Assembly: GCF_000219625.1 (NCBI RefSeq)
Contig: NC_018212.1
Location: forward strand, 434,001-498,000
Direction of reading: 5' to 3'
DNA: 64,000 bases
Source of the DNA: Zymoseptoria tritici IPO323
Taxonomy: Eukaryota > Ascomycota > Dothideomycetes > Mycosphaerellales > Mycosphaerellaceae
Below are positions 43,417 through 54,721 of the stretch, one piece after another (within the stretch, counting starts at the first letter, position 1; every line of letters begins with the position of its first letter). Under the pieces are notes generated by a model. That model did not search any database and was not told the origin of the DNA. It saw only the letters and a program-made list of their open reading frames with translations. Made by a program: the position numbers and the translations under genes.

Positions 43417-45098
43417 ATGTCTGACGCCAACAAGAACCCCGGAGCATCGCTCGCCGAGGATGACTTCGAGTTCATCGAGACTCCCGCGGCTCCCACTCCA
43501 GTTTCTGGAGAGTCAGACTGTGGTGTGAGGACGACTTCGGTGAGTTCACAATGTCTCACATTCTTCGAGCAGCAGCACGACTAACATGCTTCTTCCCTTT
43601 AGTACAAAGCCATCAAGAACGCTCCCCTCCCTGCCGACGGTCCCGCCAGCGACAACTTCAGCAACACACTCCTCTTCACCCTCCTCGCCGTGATTCCCGG
43701 GTACATTGCCTACCAACTCGGCGGCCGCTTCTGGACATGGCTCTTCTTCCTCATCCTCACCGCGATCCCCATCCTCATGGCATTCTGGACCATCGCGTCC
43801 GGCATGTCTCCCCGTCTCAACGAAAAAGCTCGCTACCCCGGTAGACCCATCGAACACTACCTGAAGTTCAAGAACGAGGCGGACAGGAGGAAATACCGCG
43901 GCAAGAACAAGATCCCCATGGAGACTTTCCACGAGATGTACTTCGCCGGCGACGTCGATTTCAAAGGCGACTGTCTCGAAGTCATGGAATACCGCCACGA
44001 CTGGGCCAACTTCCGCTTCACCCTCTCCCTCTTCTGGTTCTTCCTGACCGGCATGATGCCCGAAGTGATCATGCACACCCGCTCGCAAGACGAAGAACAA
44101 GTCCGCGACCACTACGACCGCGGCGACGACTTCTACGGCTGGTTCCTCGGCCCACGCATGATCTACACCTCCGGCGTCATCTCCGACATCAACCAGGAAG
44201 AATCCCTCGAACAACTCCAAGACAACAAACTCTCCATCGTATGCGAGAAAATCGGCCTCCAAAAGGGTGAGCGTATGCTCGACATCGGCTGCGGCTGGGG
44301 CACCCTCGCGAAATTCGCTTCGGTCAACTACGGCGCTCATGCGACTGGTGTCACGCTCGGCCGCAACCAGACGGCGTGGGGTAACAGCGGTCTCCGCAAG
44401 GCGGGCATCACAGAAGAGCAGAGCAAGATTTTGTGCATGGACTACCGCGACATTCCCGTCCCGGAAGGCGGCTGGAACAAAATCACCTGTCTCGAAATGG
44501 CCGAGCACGTCGGTGTGCGGTACTTTGGCACTTTCCTCAAGCAAGTCCACGACATGCTCGATGATGATGGTGTCTTCTTCCTGCAAATCGCGGGTCTGCG
44601 CAAGAGCTGGCAGTATGAGGATCTCATCTGGGGTCTGTTCATGAACAAGTACATTTTCCCCGGCGCCGACGCCTCAACACCCTTGGGTTTCTTCGTGGAC
44701 AAACTCGAAGGCGCAGGATTCGAAGTCAAAGCCGTGGACACGATTGGTGTGCATTACTCCGCCACATTGTGGAGGTGGTACAGAAACTGGATGGCGAATA
44801 AGGAGAAGGTCGTGGCCAAGTATGGAGATCGGTGGTTCAGGGTGAGCAGACATTCCTCCTTATCATAATGCACAAACATAACTAACCAGATTATCTCTAG
44901 ATCTGGGAATTCTTCCTCGCCTACAGCACCATCATCTCCCGCCAAGGTTCCGCGACGTGCTACCAAATCACGCTGGTCAAGAATATCAACTCCACTCATC
45001 GGATTGAGGGGATTCACAATGCTCATGGGTTGAGCGGCGCTCTGAAGGCTAGCAAGGAGGCGGGCAAGCACGCTTTCCCTGGGAGCAAGAAGGATTAG
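43417..45098 (+). CDS. Sphingolipid C9-methyltransferase
   Basis: Exons 43417-43539, 43603-44841 and 44901-45098 (introns 63 and 59 bp) give 519 aa. A hydrophilic N-terminus is followed by two adjacent membrane helices (about 62-105, LLFTLLAVIPGYIAYQLGG and FFLILTAIPILMAFWTI) and a third hydrophobic segment near 178-198 (FTLSLFWFFLTGMMPEVIM). The methyltransferase domain is of the cyclopropane-fatty-acid synthase type: HYDRGDDFYGWFLGPRMIYTSG, the SAM-binding loop MLDIGCGWGTLAKFA at about 266, and CLEMAEHVGVRYFGTFLKQ. The enzyme adds the C9 methyl branch to the sphingoid base of glucosylceramides in the ER. It is typical of filamentous fungi and absent from baker's yeast. The last exon is conserved (IWEFFLAYSTIISRQGSATCYQI), confirming the second splice. 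Confidence 0.95.
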
Positions 45099-45320
45099 AT
45101 TTGAGGATGTCCAGGAAGAGAGAGGGAGGGCATCTACTGCGTTGAACAGAAGCTTTTCGCAACCAAAAGAATCGTTCTCAGCGACGACAGAGCTAGTGGC
45201 TTGTACAACATGTAGAGGAGAAAACATAGACACAAAAAGCAAGCGTGAGATTCTGATGCATCATTCGGGGTATCATATTTTGGACAACACACACCACTTC
45301 CCACGTCCCTCGTCCATCCC

Positions 45321-46862
45321 TCAATGCCTCCAAATCCTCACCGCCTTATCCTGCCCTCCACTCCCCACCCTCTCCCCATCGGGACTCCAATCCACCGCAA
45401 AAACCTCATCCAAATGCCCCGGTAAATTCTCCTCCAACACCCCTTTCCTCACATCCCAAGCCTTCAACGTCGTATCCTTACTCGCACTCACCAATAGTCT
45501 ACTATCCGGCGAAAACGCACACTGATACACCGGCCCGACATGTCCGCGTAGAGTGTGCAGGAATTTCCCATCTTTGGCTTGCCAGGTTTTCACGTGGTTG
45601 TCGAAACCCGCGGACGCGATGAGGGTTCCGTCGGCGGAGAAGGTGACGTGGTTGATTTGTTTTTGGTGGCCGACCATGCGTTGGAGGGGTTTGGTGGAGA
45701 GTGTGGGGGACCAGAGATACATTGTGCAGTCGTCCGAGGCGGTGATGAGGCGTTCGTGGTGGGAGGAGGTGGCGATGACGGCGTCGTAGCGTTGCTGTGC
45801 CTTCTTTTTGCGATCTTCTGGCGTCGAGGGAGCGTCCTTTTTGCCTTTGTGGTCGAAGTAGCCCGTGCGGAGGACGAAGTCGGTGGAGAGGGCGAGGTGG
45901 TTGACCCAGTGGGCGTGGGAGGTGAGGTTGTGGACTAAGGTGCCTTTGATGGCGTCCCAGACTTTGACGGTGCGGTCGCGGGAAGCGGAGTAGATGAGAC
46001 CTGCGCCGCCCCATTTCACGCAGGTGACGCATTCTTTGTGGCCGGTGAGGGACATGTCGGTGTTGCGGTTGACGGCGTCCCAGATGCGGATGGTGAAGTC
46101 TTTGGAGGCGGAGGCGAAGCGGGGGCGGGCGAGTTCGCGCATGTGGTAGGGTTCCCAGGAGAGGCTGGTGATCCATTTTGTGTGGCCTTTGAGAGGGCCG
46201 CCGAGGGGGGAGCCGGTGGTGGGATCCCAGAGGCGGACGGTGGAGTCCATGCTGCCGGTTGCGAGGAGGGCGGCGTCGGGAGACCAGGCGACCGCGAGGA
46301 CCCACCCTGTGTGGCCTTTGAGCGTGTGTTGGGGTGTGCCGGTCTCGCAGTCCCAGATTCGAGCGGTTTTGTCGCCGGAGCCGGTTGCGAGTTTGGAGGA
46401 TGTGGCGGGGGAGAAGGCGGCTGTGAGGATGGATTCGCCGTGGCCGGAGATGCTGGCTGCGCAGCGGGTGATGGGTTTGACTTTGAAGACGGCTTCGGCG
46501 CGGCAGGGGATGTCGAGTTGGAGTTCTGTTGTGCTTGTGCCGTCGAGATATCTTTTTATGATGCCTGCTTGGTCGAATTCTCCTCCTTCGTCGCCGAATG
46601 GGTTGTAGAATCGGTAGGGTAGGCGGTCTGCGGGGTCTGTTTTGCCGAGGAGACTGTTGAGGAGGAGGGAGAGGTTCTTCGGGGAGAGGTCTGCGAGGGA
46701 GACGGAAACGACAGGTCCTTGGGCGGCTCCGGTGTCTGCATCTCGGAATTGTATGCGCTGGGTGCCTTCTGGGATGGCTTCGGGGAGGGCAGCTTGTTCG
46801 CGGGAGCGTGCGATGGCTGCGGTCTTTTGCCGTTTCGATGGAGGGGGCGCAACGGTCGCCAT
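45321..46862 (-). CDS. RSA4: Ribosome assembly factor RSA4 (Notchless/NLE1)
   Basis: An intronless 513-aa frame. An NLE domain (about 30-110, QRIQFRDADTGAAQGPVVSVSLADLSPKNLSLLLNSLL) with the characteristic PYRFY segment precedes an eight-bladed WD40 propeller (about 140-513) with clear GH...WD units (GHTGWVLAVAWSPD...VRLWD, GHKECVTCVKW...VKVWD, GHLDEVFAVDWSPDGERVGSGGQDKAVRIW). The protein binds pre-60S particles. Its NLE (MIDO/UBL) domain is pulled by the AAA+ ATPase Rea1/Midasin, driving particle maturation and release. It is divergent from MSH4. Confidence 0.94.
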   Translation of the reverse strand: MATVAPPPSKRQKTAAIARSREQAALPEAIPEGTQRIQFRDADTGAAQGPVVSVSLADLSPKNLSLLLNSLLGKTDPADRLPYRFYNPFGDEGGEFDQAGIIKRYLDGTSTTELQLDIPCRAEAVFKVKPITRCAASISGHGESILTAAFSPATSSKLATGSGDKTARIWDCETGTPQHTLKGHTGWVLAVAWSPDAALLATGSMDSTVRLWDPTTGSPLGGPLKGHTKWITSLSWEPYHMRELARPRFASASKDFTIRIWDAVNRNTDMSLTGHKECVTCVKWGGAGLIYSASRDRTVKVWDAIKGTLVHNLTSHAHWVNHLALSTDFVLRTGYFDHKGKKDAPSTPEDRKKKAQQRYDAVIATSSHHERLITASDDCTMYLWSPTLSTKPLQRMVGHQKQINHVTFSADGTLIASAGFDNHVKTWQAKDGKFLHTLRGHVGPVYQCAFSPDSRLLVSASKDTTLKAWDVRKGVLEENLPGHLDEVFAVDWSPDGERVGSGGQDKAVRIWRH

Positions 46863-47375
46863 TGTGGATTTCGCTGGTGTGTATTCAAGGAGGATGTCGT
46901 AGAGAAATGCAATGCCTTTTTTGATCGGCTAGACTTGCCGATGCTGTCATGGCTTGGCGGGGACCTGAGAGCATGTGAAAGTCGACCTCGACTCCGTCCT
47001 CTTCCCTCACACAACAACGCCTCGTCTTCACGACGATCGCAGTATCTCGCAACGCGCGCAGAAGGCACAATAGGAGACAGAACAGAGATGGAGGATGAAG
47101 CTGCCATGGCCTGAGGCACACACACGGACTCTGGCGACGTGCTATGGTCGGAGACGGCATCGCACGCGTTTCTGGTGAAGGTGAGTCTCGTATGGCAGGT
47201 GTGCGTTCGTGCCTTCCTCTATTGCAATGGCTTCAGACGGGAGAATCGATGACTGTTGCCTTGTGGTCTAGTCCAAGAGACGACTTCACTTTCGCTTTCG
47301 CTTTCCTCCGTCTTTCTTCACTTCACTTCACCATAATCCATCTCATCTCATCCCACCTCCACCATCACGGTCAAC
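46863..47375. promoter_or_regulatory. Divergent promoter region, RSA4 / MSH4
   Basis: 513 bp between the divergent start codons. ACGCGT, the MluI cell-cycle box core, lies at 47164-47169. A CTTTCG/CTTCAC-rich pyrimidine tract (47284-47340) lies just before the MSH4 start and could be the MSH4 core promoter. No gene is supported here. Confidence 0.4.
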
Positions 47376-50222
47376 ATGAACATGCCACCTCCCTTGACTG
47401 CTCGGTCAGTACGTTCAGCATCCAGCCGTGCCAGCACCTCATACGACACTATGGCCACCAGTCATCGTCCGGGCACATCCATCCCGTTCACCACCACGTA
47501 CGACACCACGGCCACTGGCACTCGTCCCGGCACGTCCAACCCGTTGACCACCACCTACGAATACACCACTGGTACCGAGTCGAGACCCTACACGGGACAC
47601 CGCAGTGCTGGTCGACCTGGCACTGCACGTCCTCGAACTGGCGTATCCACTCTCGGCGTGGAGAATCAAGACATCATCTGTGCCGTCAGCGAGTCTCGAG
47701 GCGTGTCACCATCGGTCGGTCTGGCTTTTCTCAATCTCGACACCGGTGAGGCTGTTCTCAGTCAGTTCAGCGACAGTCAGACGTATGTCCGGACTATTCA
47801 TAAGCTTGCCGTGTTCAATCCTACCACGATCCTCGCCGTCTCATCATCTGCTCAACCAAAGTCAAAGCTCTTCTCCATCATCGAAGACGGCATCCAGCAA
47901 GATCTCGACAGCAATGTTACTCTGCTCGATCGACGGTACTGGTCTGAGACAGCTGGTCTTGACTACATTCATCATTTGGCATTTCCTGAAGATGTTGAAA
48001 ACCTCAAGACTGTGCTGAATGGAAACTACTTCGCCGTGTGCTCCTTTGCAGCTGTGTTGAAGTTTATCGAGCACGGCTTGAGCAAGATCTTTCCTGCTCG
48101 ATCGCTGCGCGTCAAATACGAACCATCTGAAGGGTCGATGATGATCGATTTGGCAACGATCCGATCGCTGGAACTGGTGCAGAATCTACAGAATCCAAAG
48201 TCCAAGGACTGCCTCTTCGGACAGCTCAATGAGACTCTGACACCGATGGGTGCTAGACTTCTGCGGAGCAACATCTTGCAGCCTGTCACCAATCCGGAAA
48301 CACTGAACAAGCGATATGAGGCCGTGGAAGAGCTGAGCACAAAAGAAGACACATTCTTCGCCGTTCGTGAAACACTCAAACCATTCCTCGATGCCGACAA
48401 GACGTTGACCCAACTCATCCTCTCACCGGTGCAGATCACTGTGACCACTACAGAACAGTCCATCAACAATGTCATCATGCTGAAGCAGTTCGTGGCCTTG
48501 ATCAGTCCTGTCTATGAAGCATTGACGGGCTCTCGCTCGGACATGCTCTCGACGATCCGAGATATTTGCGCTCCCGAGAATATCGAGCCCGTGCAGAGCC
48601 TCATAGCAGGCGCCGTCAACGAGGACACCACATATGCGAAGAAGCCACTCGACCTACGCAACCAGAGAACGTACGCTGTCCGCTCCGGAGTCAACGGCCT
48701 GCTCGATGTAGCCCGTCAGACCTACAAAGAATCCATGACGGACGCACTCCAACACATCGACGAAGTCGCCCAAGAGCACAGTCTTCCCCTCCTCACCAAA
48801 TTCGACAACAATCGACAATTCTACCTCCACCTCAAAGCTGAAGAACTCGAAGACCGCAACCTCCCAGAAATCTTCATCAACTCCTACCGCAAAAAGAACA
48901 TCATCGAATGCCAAACCCTCGACCTCGTCAAACTCAACCAAAAGATCCGCGACGCCCACATGGAAGTTCTCCTCATGTCCGACAAAGCCATTCGCGACCT
49001 CATCGACGCCGTACGCGAACACATGCCCTCCCTCTTCAAAGTCTGCGAGTCCATCGCCATGCTCGACATGCTCGCTGCCTTTGCTCACGCCGTCTCCACT
49101 TGCGACTACATCCGACCGCAGCTCAACTCCACCACCCTCGCCATCCACTCCGGCCGGCACCCGATCCGCGAGAAGATTCACACTACCCAGAAATTCGTCC
49201 CCAACGACGTCTACGCCACCCAACAGACCCGCTTCCAAATCATCACCGGCGCCAACATGTCCGGGAAATCCACCTACATCCGCTCCGTCGCCCTCATCAC
49301 CATCATGGCACAAGTCGGCTCTTTCGTGCCCGCAACCTACGCCTCCCTCCCGATTATCCACCATCTCTTCGCCCGCATCTCCATCGACGACAACATCGAA
49401 GCCAACGTCTCCTCTTTCGCGGCGGAAATGCGCGAAACGGCTTTCATACTCCACAACATCACGCCCCACAGCATGGCCATCGTCGACGAACTGGGCCGCG
49501 GAACTTCCACCCGCGACGGCCTGGCCATCGCTATCGCCATCGCCGAAGCCCTCGTTGCGTCCCGCGCGTTGGTCTGGTTCGCAACCCACTTCCGCGACTT
49601 AGCGTCCATCCTCGCCGAACGCAATGGCGTGGTGAACCTCCATCTCGCTGTTGACATGTCCCCCGAAGACCACCGGATGGAAATGCTTTACCGTATCGCC
49701 TCGGGCTCCGAGCAAGTCTCCCACTACGGACTCGCACTAGCGCGCATCGTGCCCCTTCCGGAAGACATCTTACCGTTTGCAGAGAACGTCTCGCGCACGC
49801 TGGAGGAACGGGGTTTGGCGAAGCAAGAGCGATCAATGGGTGTCGTCAAGGCAAGGAGGAGGAAGCTGATGTTGAATTTGAAGGAGCATCTGGTGCAGGC
49901 GAAAGAGAGTCGGATGGATGACCAAGCGCTGAAGAAGTGGCTGGGAGATTTGCAGGGCGAGTTTGTGGTGAGGATGACGGCGTTGGATGAGGAGGCTAGG
50001 GAGGTGATGAGGAGGGAGGACGAAGGTGGAAGTGTTGGAAGAGGGGAGGAAAGTGAGGATGGGAGAGATGGGGTCGAAGAGGAGATGATGTCGATGGGAT
50101 ATGACGAGGACGAGGACGACACTGGGCGTGCGACTGTCGGAACTGGAGAGGAGCAGGCTACCTTCACGCACAGGACGAGGGCTCAGACCATATCCTCGAG
50201 ACAATCTTCCGAGATGTCATGA
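47376..50222 (+). CDS. MSH4: Meiosis-specific MutS homologue MSH4
   Basis: An intronless frame of 948 codons. Residues 1-88 are a Thr/Ser/Arg/Pro-rich leader with an in-frame 57-bp repeat. From residue about 95 (NQDIICAVSESRGVSPSVGLAFLNLDTGEAVLSQFSD) the MutS connector domain begins. The lever and clamp domains follow, then the ATPase: Walker A TGANMSGKST at about 625, Walker B MAIVDELGRGTSTRDG near 700 and a THFRDL switch. As in other MSH4 proteins, the mismatch-binding domain I of MSH2/MSH6 is missing. The C-terminus is a highly charged tail ending in Ser/Thr. With MSH5 it forms the MutS-gamma clamp that stabilises recombination intermediates and promotes crossovers. All ATPase motifs are intact. 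Confidence 0.95.
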   Translation: MNMPPPLTARSVRSASSRASTSYDTMATSHRPGTSIPFTTTYDTTATGTRPGTSNPLTTTYEYTTGTESRPYTGHRSAGRPGTARPRTGVSTLGVENQDIICAVSESRGVSPSVGLAFLNLDTGEAVLSQFSDSQTYVRTIHKLAVFNPTTILAVSSSAQPKSKLFSIIEDGIQQDLDSNVTLLDRRYWSETAGLDYIHHLAFPEDVENLKTVLNGNYFAVCSFAAVLKFIEHGLSKIFPARSLRVKYEPSEGSMMIDLATIRSLELVQNLQNPKSKDCLFGQLNETLTPMGARLLRSNILQPVTNPETLNKRYEAVEELSTKEDTFFAVRETLKPFLDADKTLTQLILSPVQITVTTTEQSINNVIMLKQFVALISPVYEALTGSRSDMLSTIRDICAPENIEPVQSLIAGAVNEDTTYAKKPLDLRNQRTYAVRSGVNGLLDVARQTYKESMTDALQHIDEVAQEHSLPLLTKFDNNRQFYLHLKAEELEDRNLPEIFINSYRKKNIIECQTLDLVKLNQKIRDAHMEVLLMSDKAIRDLIDAVREHMPSLFKVCESIAMLDMLAAFAHAVSTCDYIRPQLNSTTLAIHSGRHPIREKIHTTQKFVPNDVYATQQTRFQIITGANMSGKSTYIRSVALITIMAQVGSFVPATYASLPIIHHLFARISIDDNIEANVSSFAAEMRETAFILHNITPHSMAIVDELGRGTSTRDGLAIAIAIAEALVASRALVWFATHFRDLASILAERNGVVNLHLAVDMSPEDHRMEMLYRIASGSEQVSHYGLALARIVPLPEDILPFAENVSRTLEERGLAKQERSMGVVKARRRKLMLNLKEHLVQAKESRMDDQALKKWLGDLQGEFVVRMTALDEEAREVMRREDEGGSVGRGEESEDGRDGVEEEMMSMGYDEDEDDTGRATVGTGEEQATFTHRTRAQTISSRQSSEMS
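47442..47570 (+). repeat. 57-bp coding repeat in MSH4 leader
   Basis: Two full 19-codon units (47442-47498 and 47499-47555) of the form YDTxATxxRPGTSxPxTTT are followed by a diverged third (YEYTTGTESRPYTG). The unit is a multiple of three, so copy changes keep the frame. Confidence 0.8.
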
Positions 50223-50883
50223 GAAGAGCCAGTGCGTTCACTCGCGAGTCATGAGACGTCAAAGAAGGAAGAACCAAGAACGAGTGAGCGAAGAGGAGAG
50301 AAGACAGATCGTGACGATCGGGGAGGAAGCGGCCGAAAGCGGCATCGTCACCCTCCGAGAGAGAGAGCACGGCAGGACGCATCTTCGCCTTCATGCCCTT
50401 CTCGCGATGACCAGGTGAACCATTCACAACGAGCCCTTGAGAGCGAACCAACGACCACGAACATCACGAAAACTGCACGACGGAACGACGAAAGCACTAC
50501 TATCAACATCAACATCAACATCAGCATCACCATCAGCATCAACATCAACATCAGCACCCGGAGGAACATCTAGCATACTTCAGACCAAACTCATATCGAG
50601 AGGCGTAGGAGAGAACTACTGAAACAAGAAAAACTAATTCAATCCTAAATAAAACAAATTACCCATTACATATGTCCTCCTCCTCTCCTCATCTCATTCA
50701 TCATCCACTGTTTTTCTCAAAATTCCATGTCCTGTGTTTCCCTTTCTCTTCTCTCTGCACTGAAAACAAAAATCAAAAGCCAACACAAAAAGGTGGTATC
50801 AAGCATTCAACAGACCCTCCCCAAACCCTCTCAAATCCACCCCTCCAACCCCCTACCCACTCCACCTTCCTCCCTTCTGCCCT
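50223..50883. other. Convergent 3' flank, MSH4 / EIS1
   Basis: 661 bp between opposing stop codons. It holds an ATCAAC/ATCAGC hexanucleotide repeat and C/T-rich sequence near the EIS1 end. No gene is supported; frames across it are simple-repeat translations. Confidence 0.5.
50507..50557. repeat. ATCAAC/ATCAGC hexanucleotide microsatellite
   Basis: About eight near-perfect hexamers (CATCAA, CATCAG, CATCAC variants) in the 3' flank of MSH4. Confidence 0.8.
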
Positions 50884-53800
50884 CTACAACTCCTCCACAA
50901 ACTTCGTCTCCCTCGACGGACTACTACTCTTCTTCCCCTCCGCCCCAAACGCCGGCGGCGGAGCAAGACTCTCATCGAAATGATCCCTCGCCTCCTCGAA
51001 TTGCTCCTCTTCACCCTCCTCCTCCTCCGTCCCCTCTTCCTTTGCCACCTCCTTCGCGCGCGTGGTCCGGCTATTCCCAAACCCCAGACTCTTTCCCTCG
51101 CGAATTTGCCTGTTCCTTCCGGTACGTCCTCTCCTGTCATCCTCGTCATCGGAAGAGGAGGTGGAGAGGTCGTGGTCGACGGGGAAGGTTAGGGCGCCGG
51201 CTGCTTCTGGGATTTTGCTGGTGTCCTTCTTGGCCGAGGAGGTGGTGGTGCTGGACTTGGAAGTCGAAGCCATAGCGGGAGTTTCGGTCTTAGAAGTCGA
51301 CTCGGAGGCGTCGCGGCGGTGGCGGAGTTTGCTGAAGAGGCCGCGGACGCCTTTCTTGTCTTTATCCGCGGTAGGTTCCTCGACGTGCTTTTCCTTTTCG
51401 GCGGCGGAGGTTTTGGGTACGGCGGGCAAGGCGGTAGTAGCAGTGGATGGGGTGGACTTGGTCTCGACGTCCTGGCTGGCGACGGCGGGAGTCTCGATGG
51501 ATGGGACAGCCTCGCGGGAGGCTTCGCTGGCGGGCAGAGTCTCGTCGGTCTTTTCGCTGGTTGGAAGGGGTGCCTCGCCGGGCACGCTGGGCGTGGGAGC
51601 GGTGACTACGCGGTTGGCGATGACTTGGGCATTTGTCTCCCCCAGAGTCTTGTTCTCAGGTCGGGCGGTTCGCTCATCATCGCTGAAGTCGGAGTCGCTG
51701 GAGTCGCTGTCGGGGATGGTTGAGATGTGGCGTTCCAAGTTGGGCATTTTGTCCCCGTCAGTCGCAGCAAGGTGGTCACCGTGGAGACCAGACAAGCTGG
51801 GCTGCGTCTCGAATGTCGGGCGTGCGGCCTGCAGTTTGTCGTCGTCGGTGTCCTCGAACGCGATGGCGGGAGTGGTCGGCGCGAGGATGATGTCGTCGGC
51901 GACTTCCTTGCTGGGAACGGCCACTGGCTTCCATTTGCTGTCAGAGACCTCGGACGATGGTCGTGGAGCATCTTCGCGAACAGTCACCGGCGAGATTGGC
52001 ATCGGAGGTGGAGTGTCGTCACGGTCGATCTCAGCAGCCTTCTCCTTCGGGTCAGCATCTTCACCTGCAGTGGCGGTGGCAGGAACGACTGCGGGCGCCG
52101 GCTTGTTCTCCGAATGATGGTGCGCAACATCGGCGTGGGTACCACTCTTGCGGAACTTGTCCTTCAGACGGGCGAGCGCGGATCGATGGCGCTCAACGCC
52201 CGCGTTCGAAGTCTCAGCATCGTCATCGTCCGCGCCAAGCGTGCCTGCGGTGACAGTATCCCTTTGGACATCACGACTCTTGCGCTGTTCCTCCTTGGCG
52301 CGCTGCTTCTCTTCATTCTTGCGCGCCTTCTCTTCCTCCTTCTCCTTTTGAGCAATGGCCTTGTCATGGTCTGCATTGGATGTCAGTGAATTCCTCTTGA
52401 TCGAGCGTATCACAACAACTCACCCTTGATCTTCTTAAATTCAGCCTTCTGAGCCTGCTTCTTTGCGGTCTCCTCCATGCGGACCTTCTCTTCCTCCTGT
52501 CTCTGCTGTCTCAGCTCCTCATCTCTGGCTCGCCTCTGCTCTGCCGTATCGTTAATCGCATCCATAGTCGGCTTCAGCCTCGCGGCGGCAATGGCCTCAA
52601 TCTCGGAGTCGGCCATGAACTTTCCGCCTCCGATGTGGGTCTGGCCAGGGTTCTGAGCGCGCAGCTCACGATCCTTCTCGGCCTTCTCACGAGCCTTTGT
52701 TTCCCACTGTGCCTGCATTGCCGGCGAGACCTTGCCAGTCTCGGCAAACACTTTATCATCCATGGTCTGCATGCGCGCGGAGACACGCTTCTCCGCCAGG
52801 GCCATCAACCTCGCGCGATCATCTTGTTGTTTCTTCGCATCAACAGTGTTGATACCGCTGTTGAGCTTCGACATCTGCGAACGGATGCGGCTGGCTTGCG
52901 CTTCATCATCCGAGTCGTCGCTGTACTGGCGGGTGCTCTCGCTGTTGGCACGATTACGTCCACGCCTGCTGCCACCGGCGCCGGCACTGCTCTTCATGGA
53001 CATGCGAGACAGACGCTTAGGCTTGTCATCATAGCCATAGTATTGTCGGTATCGCTGGTCCTCCAGGTTCTTGTCCACTTTGGCAAGTCTTTCGGCGGCC
53101 AACTTGTGTGCAGCCTCCTGAAGATGGATGTAGCGCATGGCTTCCAACTTGATATCAGCTTGCGGACCCGTGGAGTTGCGCGACATGGCAGCTTCCGCAC
53201 CAGCGCCACCATCCGGATCGGCGACCATGATGGAACGGTTTTGAGTCGCGTAGATCTGCTTGGCCATTGACATTGCCGATGCGCGGAGAGCTGCCTGATG
53301 CTTGTCGTCCTCCGATTCGAAGTGGATGTCCGAGGTGTACATGCCGCGATCAGTCTTGCTGTTGATGATTCGAGCAGCTTGGTTGGCCGGCGAGTCCCAA
53401 CCCGCACCACCCATGGTGGAATTACGAGCCGAGGCGGTGGCAGCACTCAATGCATTGGCGGTCGCATTGGCCGAGTCCGGGTATGCAGGGTTGGGCGCGA
53501 TGGGAGTAGAACCGGCGCGCTGACGGCCGTGGCTAGCTGATATGGTGGCTGCTTGGAGTGCTTTGCTCTTGCTATCGGCAGAGTTGCCCTGATAGATCTC
53601 CGGTCCGAGTCCTTTGTTACGGAAAGCCAGTGTAGCGGCGGATTGTCCCTCGGCGCTTGCCTGGTGTTCCCAGAGATCTAGCTTGGCGCCCTTTTGCTGC
53701 GCGAGCAGGGCAGCCTTGGAGCCAGCCTGGCTTTGTTCGGGGTGCCAAAGTTCCTGCATCTTGTAGTCGCTAGCGAGAAGAGCGGCTTTGGTCGCGGAGC

Positions 53801-54142
53801 CGGCGGTGTTGCCAGTGGAAGGGAAACTGGGCAGGTCTCGAGCATTGGCGTGTTTGAGAGAGGTCGCGGCGCCTGGAGGACTGGTTAGTATTGGAGATGC
53901 ATGGTCACACGGCTTCATCGCTCCGACTACTCACTTCTTGAGGAAAGTCGTCCATCAGCGTCCAGCAAGTCTTGTTGTTGCTGCGAGTCCCTCGAGTTTT
54001 CTCCCTTGTGATTGTTTGAGGCGATCAGAGCAGCCGTCGAAGCAGCCTCTGACAGACCAGTACCCTTCCCATGTGCGTGTTGATGGACAGACGGGTCTGG
54101 GCAAGGCACACTGCCGGCGGCGCTCGCTGTGTCGGCGGCCAT
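50884..54142 (-). CDS. Eisosome protein 1 (EIS1 type)
   Basis: Three exons on the minus strand: 54142-53935, 53872-52424 and 52370-50884, with introns of 62 and 53 bp. They give 1047 aa. The joints read SSR|SAATSLKHANARDLPSF and KKIK|DHDKAIAQKEKEEEK. The first half has the repeated Ala-rich modules of the EIS1 family (GSATKAALLASDY, AGSKAALLAQQKGA, GQSAATLAF, SKSKALQAATISASHG, ATANALSAATASARN). Residues about 250-650 are a long charged helical region with conserved ANRSIMVADPDG-like and QEAAHKLAAERLAKVD blocks. The C-terminal 400 residues are disordered and acidic, Ser/Thr-rich. The protein localises to eisosomes, the plasma-membrane furrows organised by Pil1-type BAR proteins, and is required for their normal assembly. 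No membrane segment is present. Confidence 0.87.
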
Positions 54143-54721
54143 GATGATGTGTTGGCCTTTGCGCCCGGTTCGCGGTCGATGATGCCTGTATTGACGTCTC
54201 GAACACTGTCGATGCGACGAGGGATTATGCGATGTTGGAGATGGTCCCGTCGTTACTCGGCATGCGCGGATTCGAGCTGTAACAATGACAGTTTGTCGTG
54301 GTATATGCAGGAGAAACAAGACGAGGCGTTGCTGGGCAAATGAGGACGTCGATGATCTGCGCTTAGCTCTCGCTTTGAGTCGGAAGCGCATGATGTCACC
54401 TCCACCAAAACTCAAATCTAGACTTTGAGCGACGTCACGACAGCAACGCCCTGTTCTCCGCCCAGAATGCTCGTGCTCGATGAACGAATACTAACCGAAA
54501 AGGAGAGAGTGGAGATCGGAATGGCATTCCGTTATTCTTCGTATTGTATACCATCGTTTCCTACTATATCCCCACAATAGAGCAATGCATTTACCTATAG
54601 GACTGCAATAGACAGCAAGAAGATCGACCATCGGTTCTCGCTCCGGTTCACCTGGGGTAACGCTGTCAAGTTGCCAAACAGGGATGGCACGGTCGTCCGA
54701 CTACCGGATTAAGTCATTGCC
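54143..54721. other. Divergent region, EIS1 / phosphatase
   Basis: 579 bp upstream of both genes. No further gene or RNA gene. The minus-strand open frame continues past the EIS1 ATG into this region, but its sequence there is not conserved-looking. Confidence 0.45.

Noticed and set aside
43546..44586. 346-codon open frame antisense to the sphingolipid methyltransferase
   Set aside because: The sense strand carries a complete, conserved enzyme. The antisense text is a mirror of its codon bias.
48654..49589. 311-codon open frame antisense to MSH4
   Set aside because: It overlaps the conserved clamp and ATPase region of MSH4. Its Gly/Val/Asp-rich composition is typical of a shadow frame.
51062..52117. 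351-codon open frame antisense to EIS1
   Set aside because: It lies opposite the third EIS1 exon, with no domain of its own.
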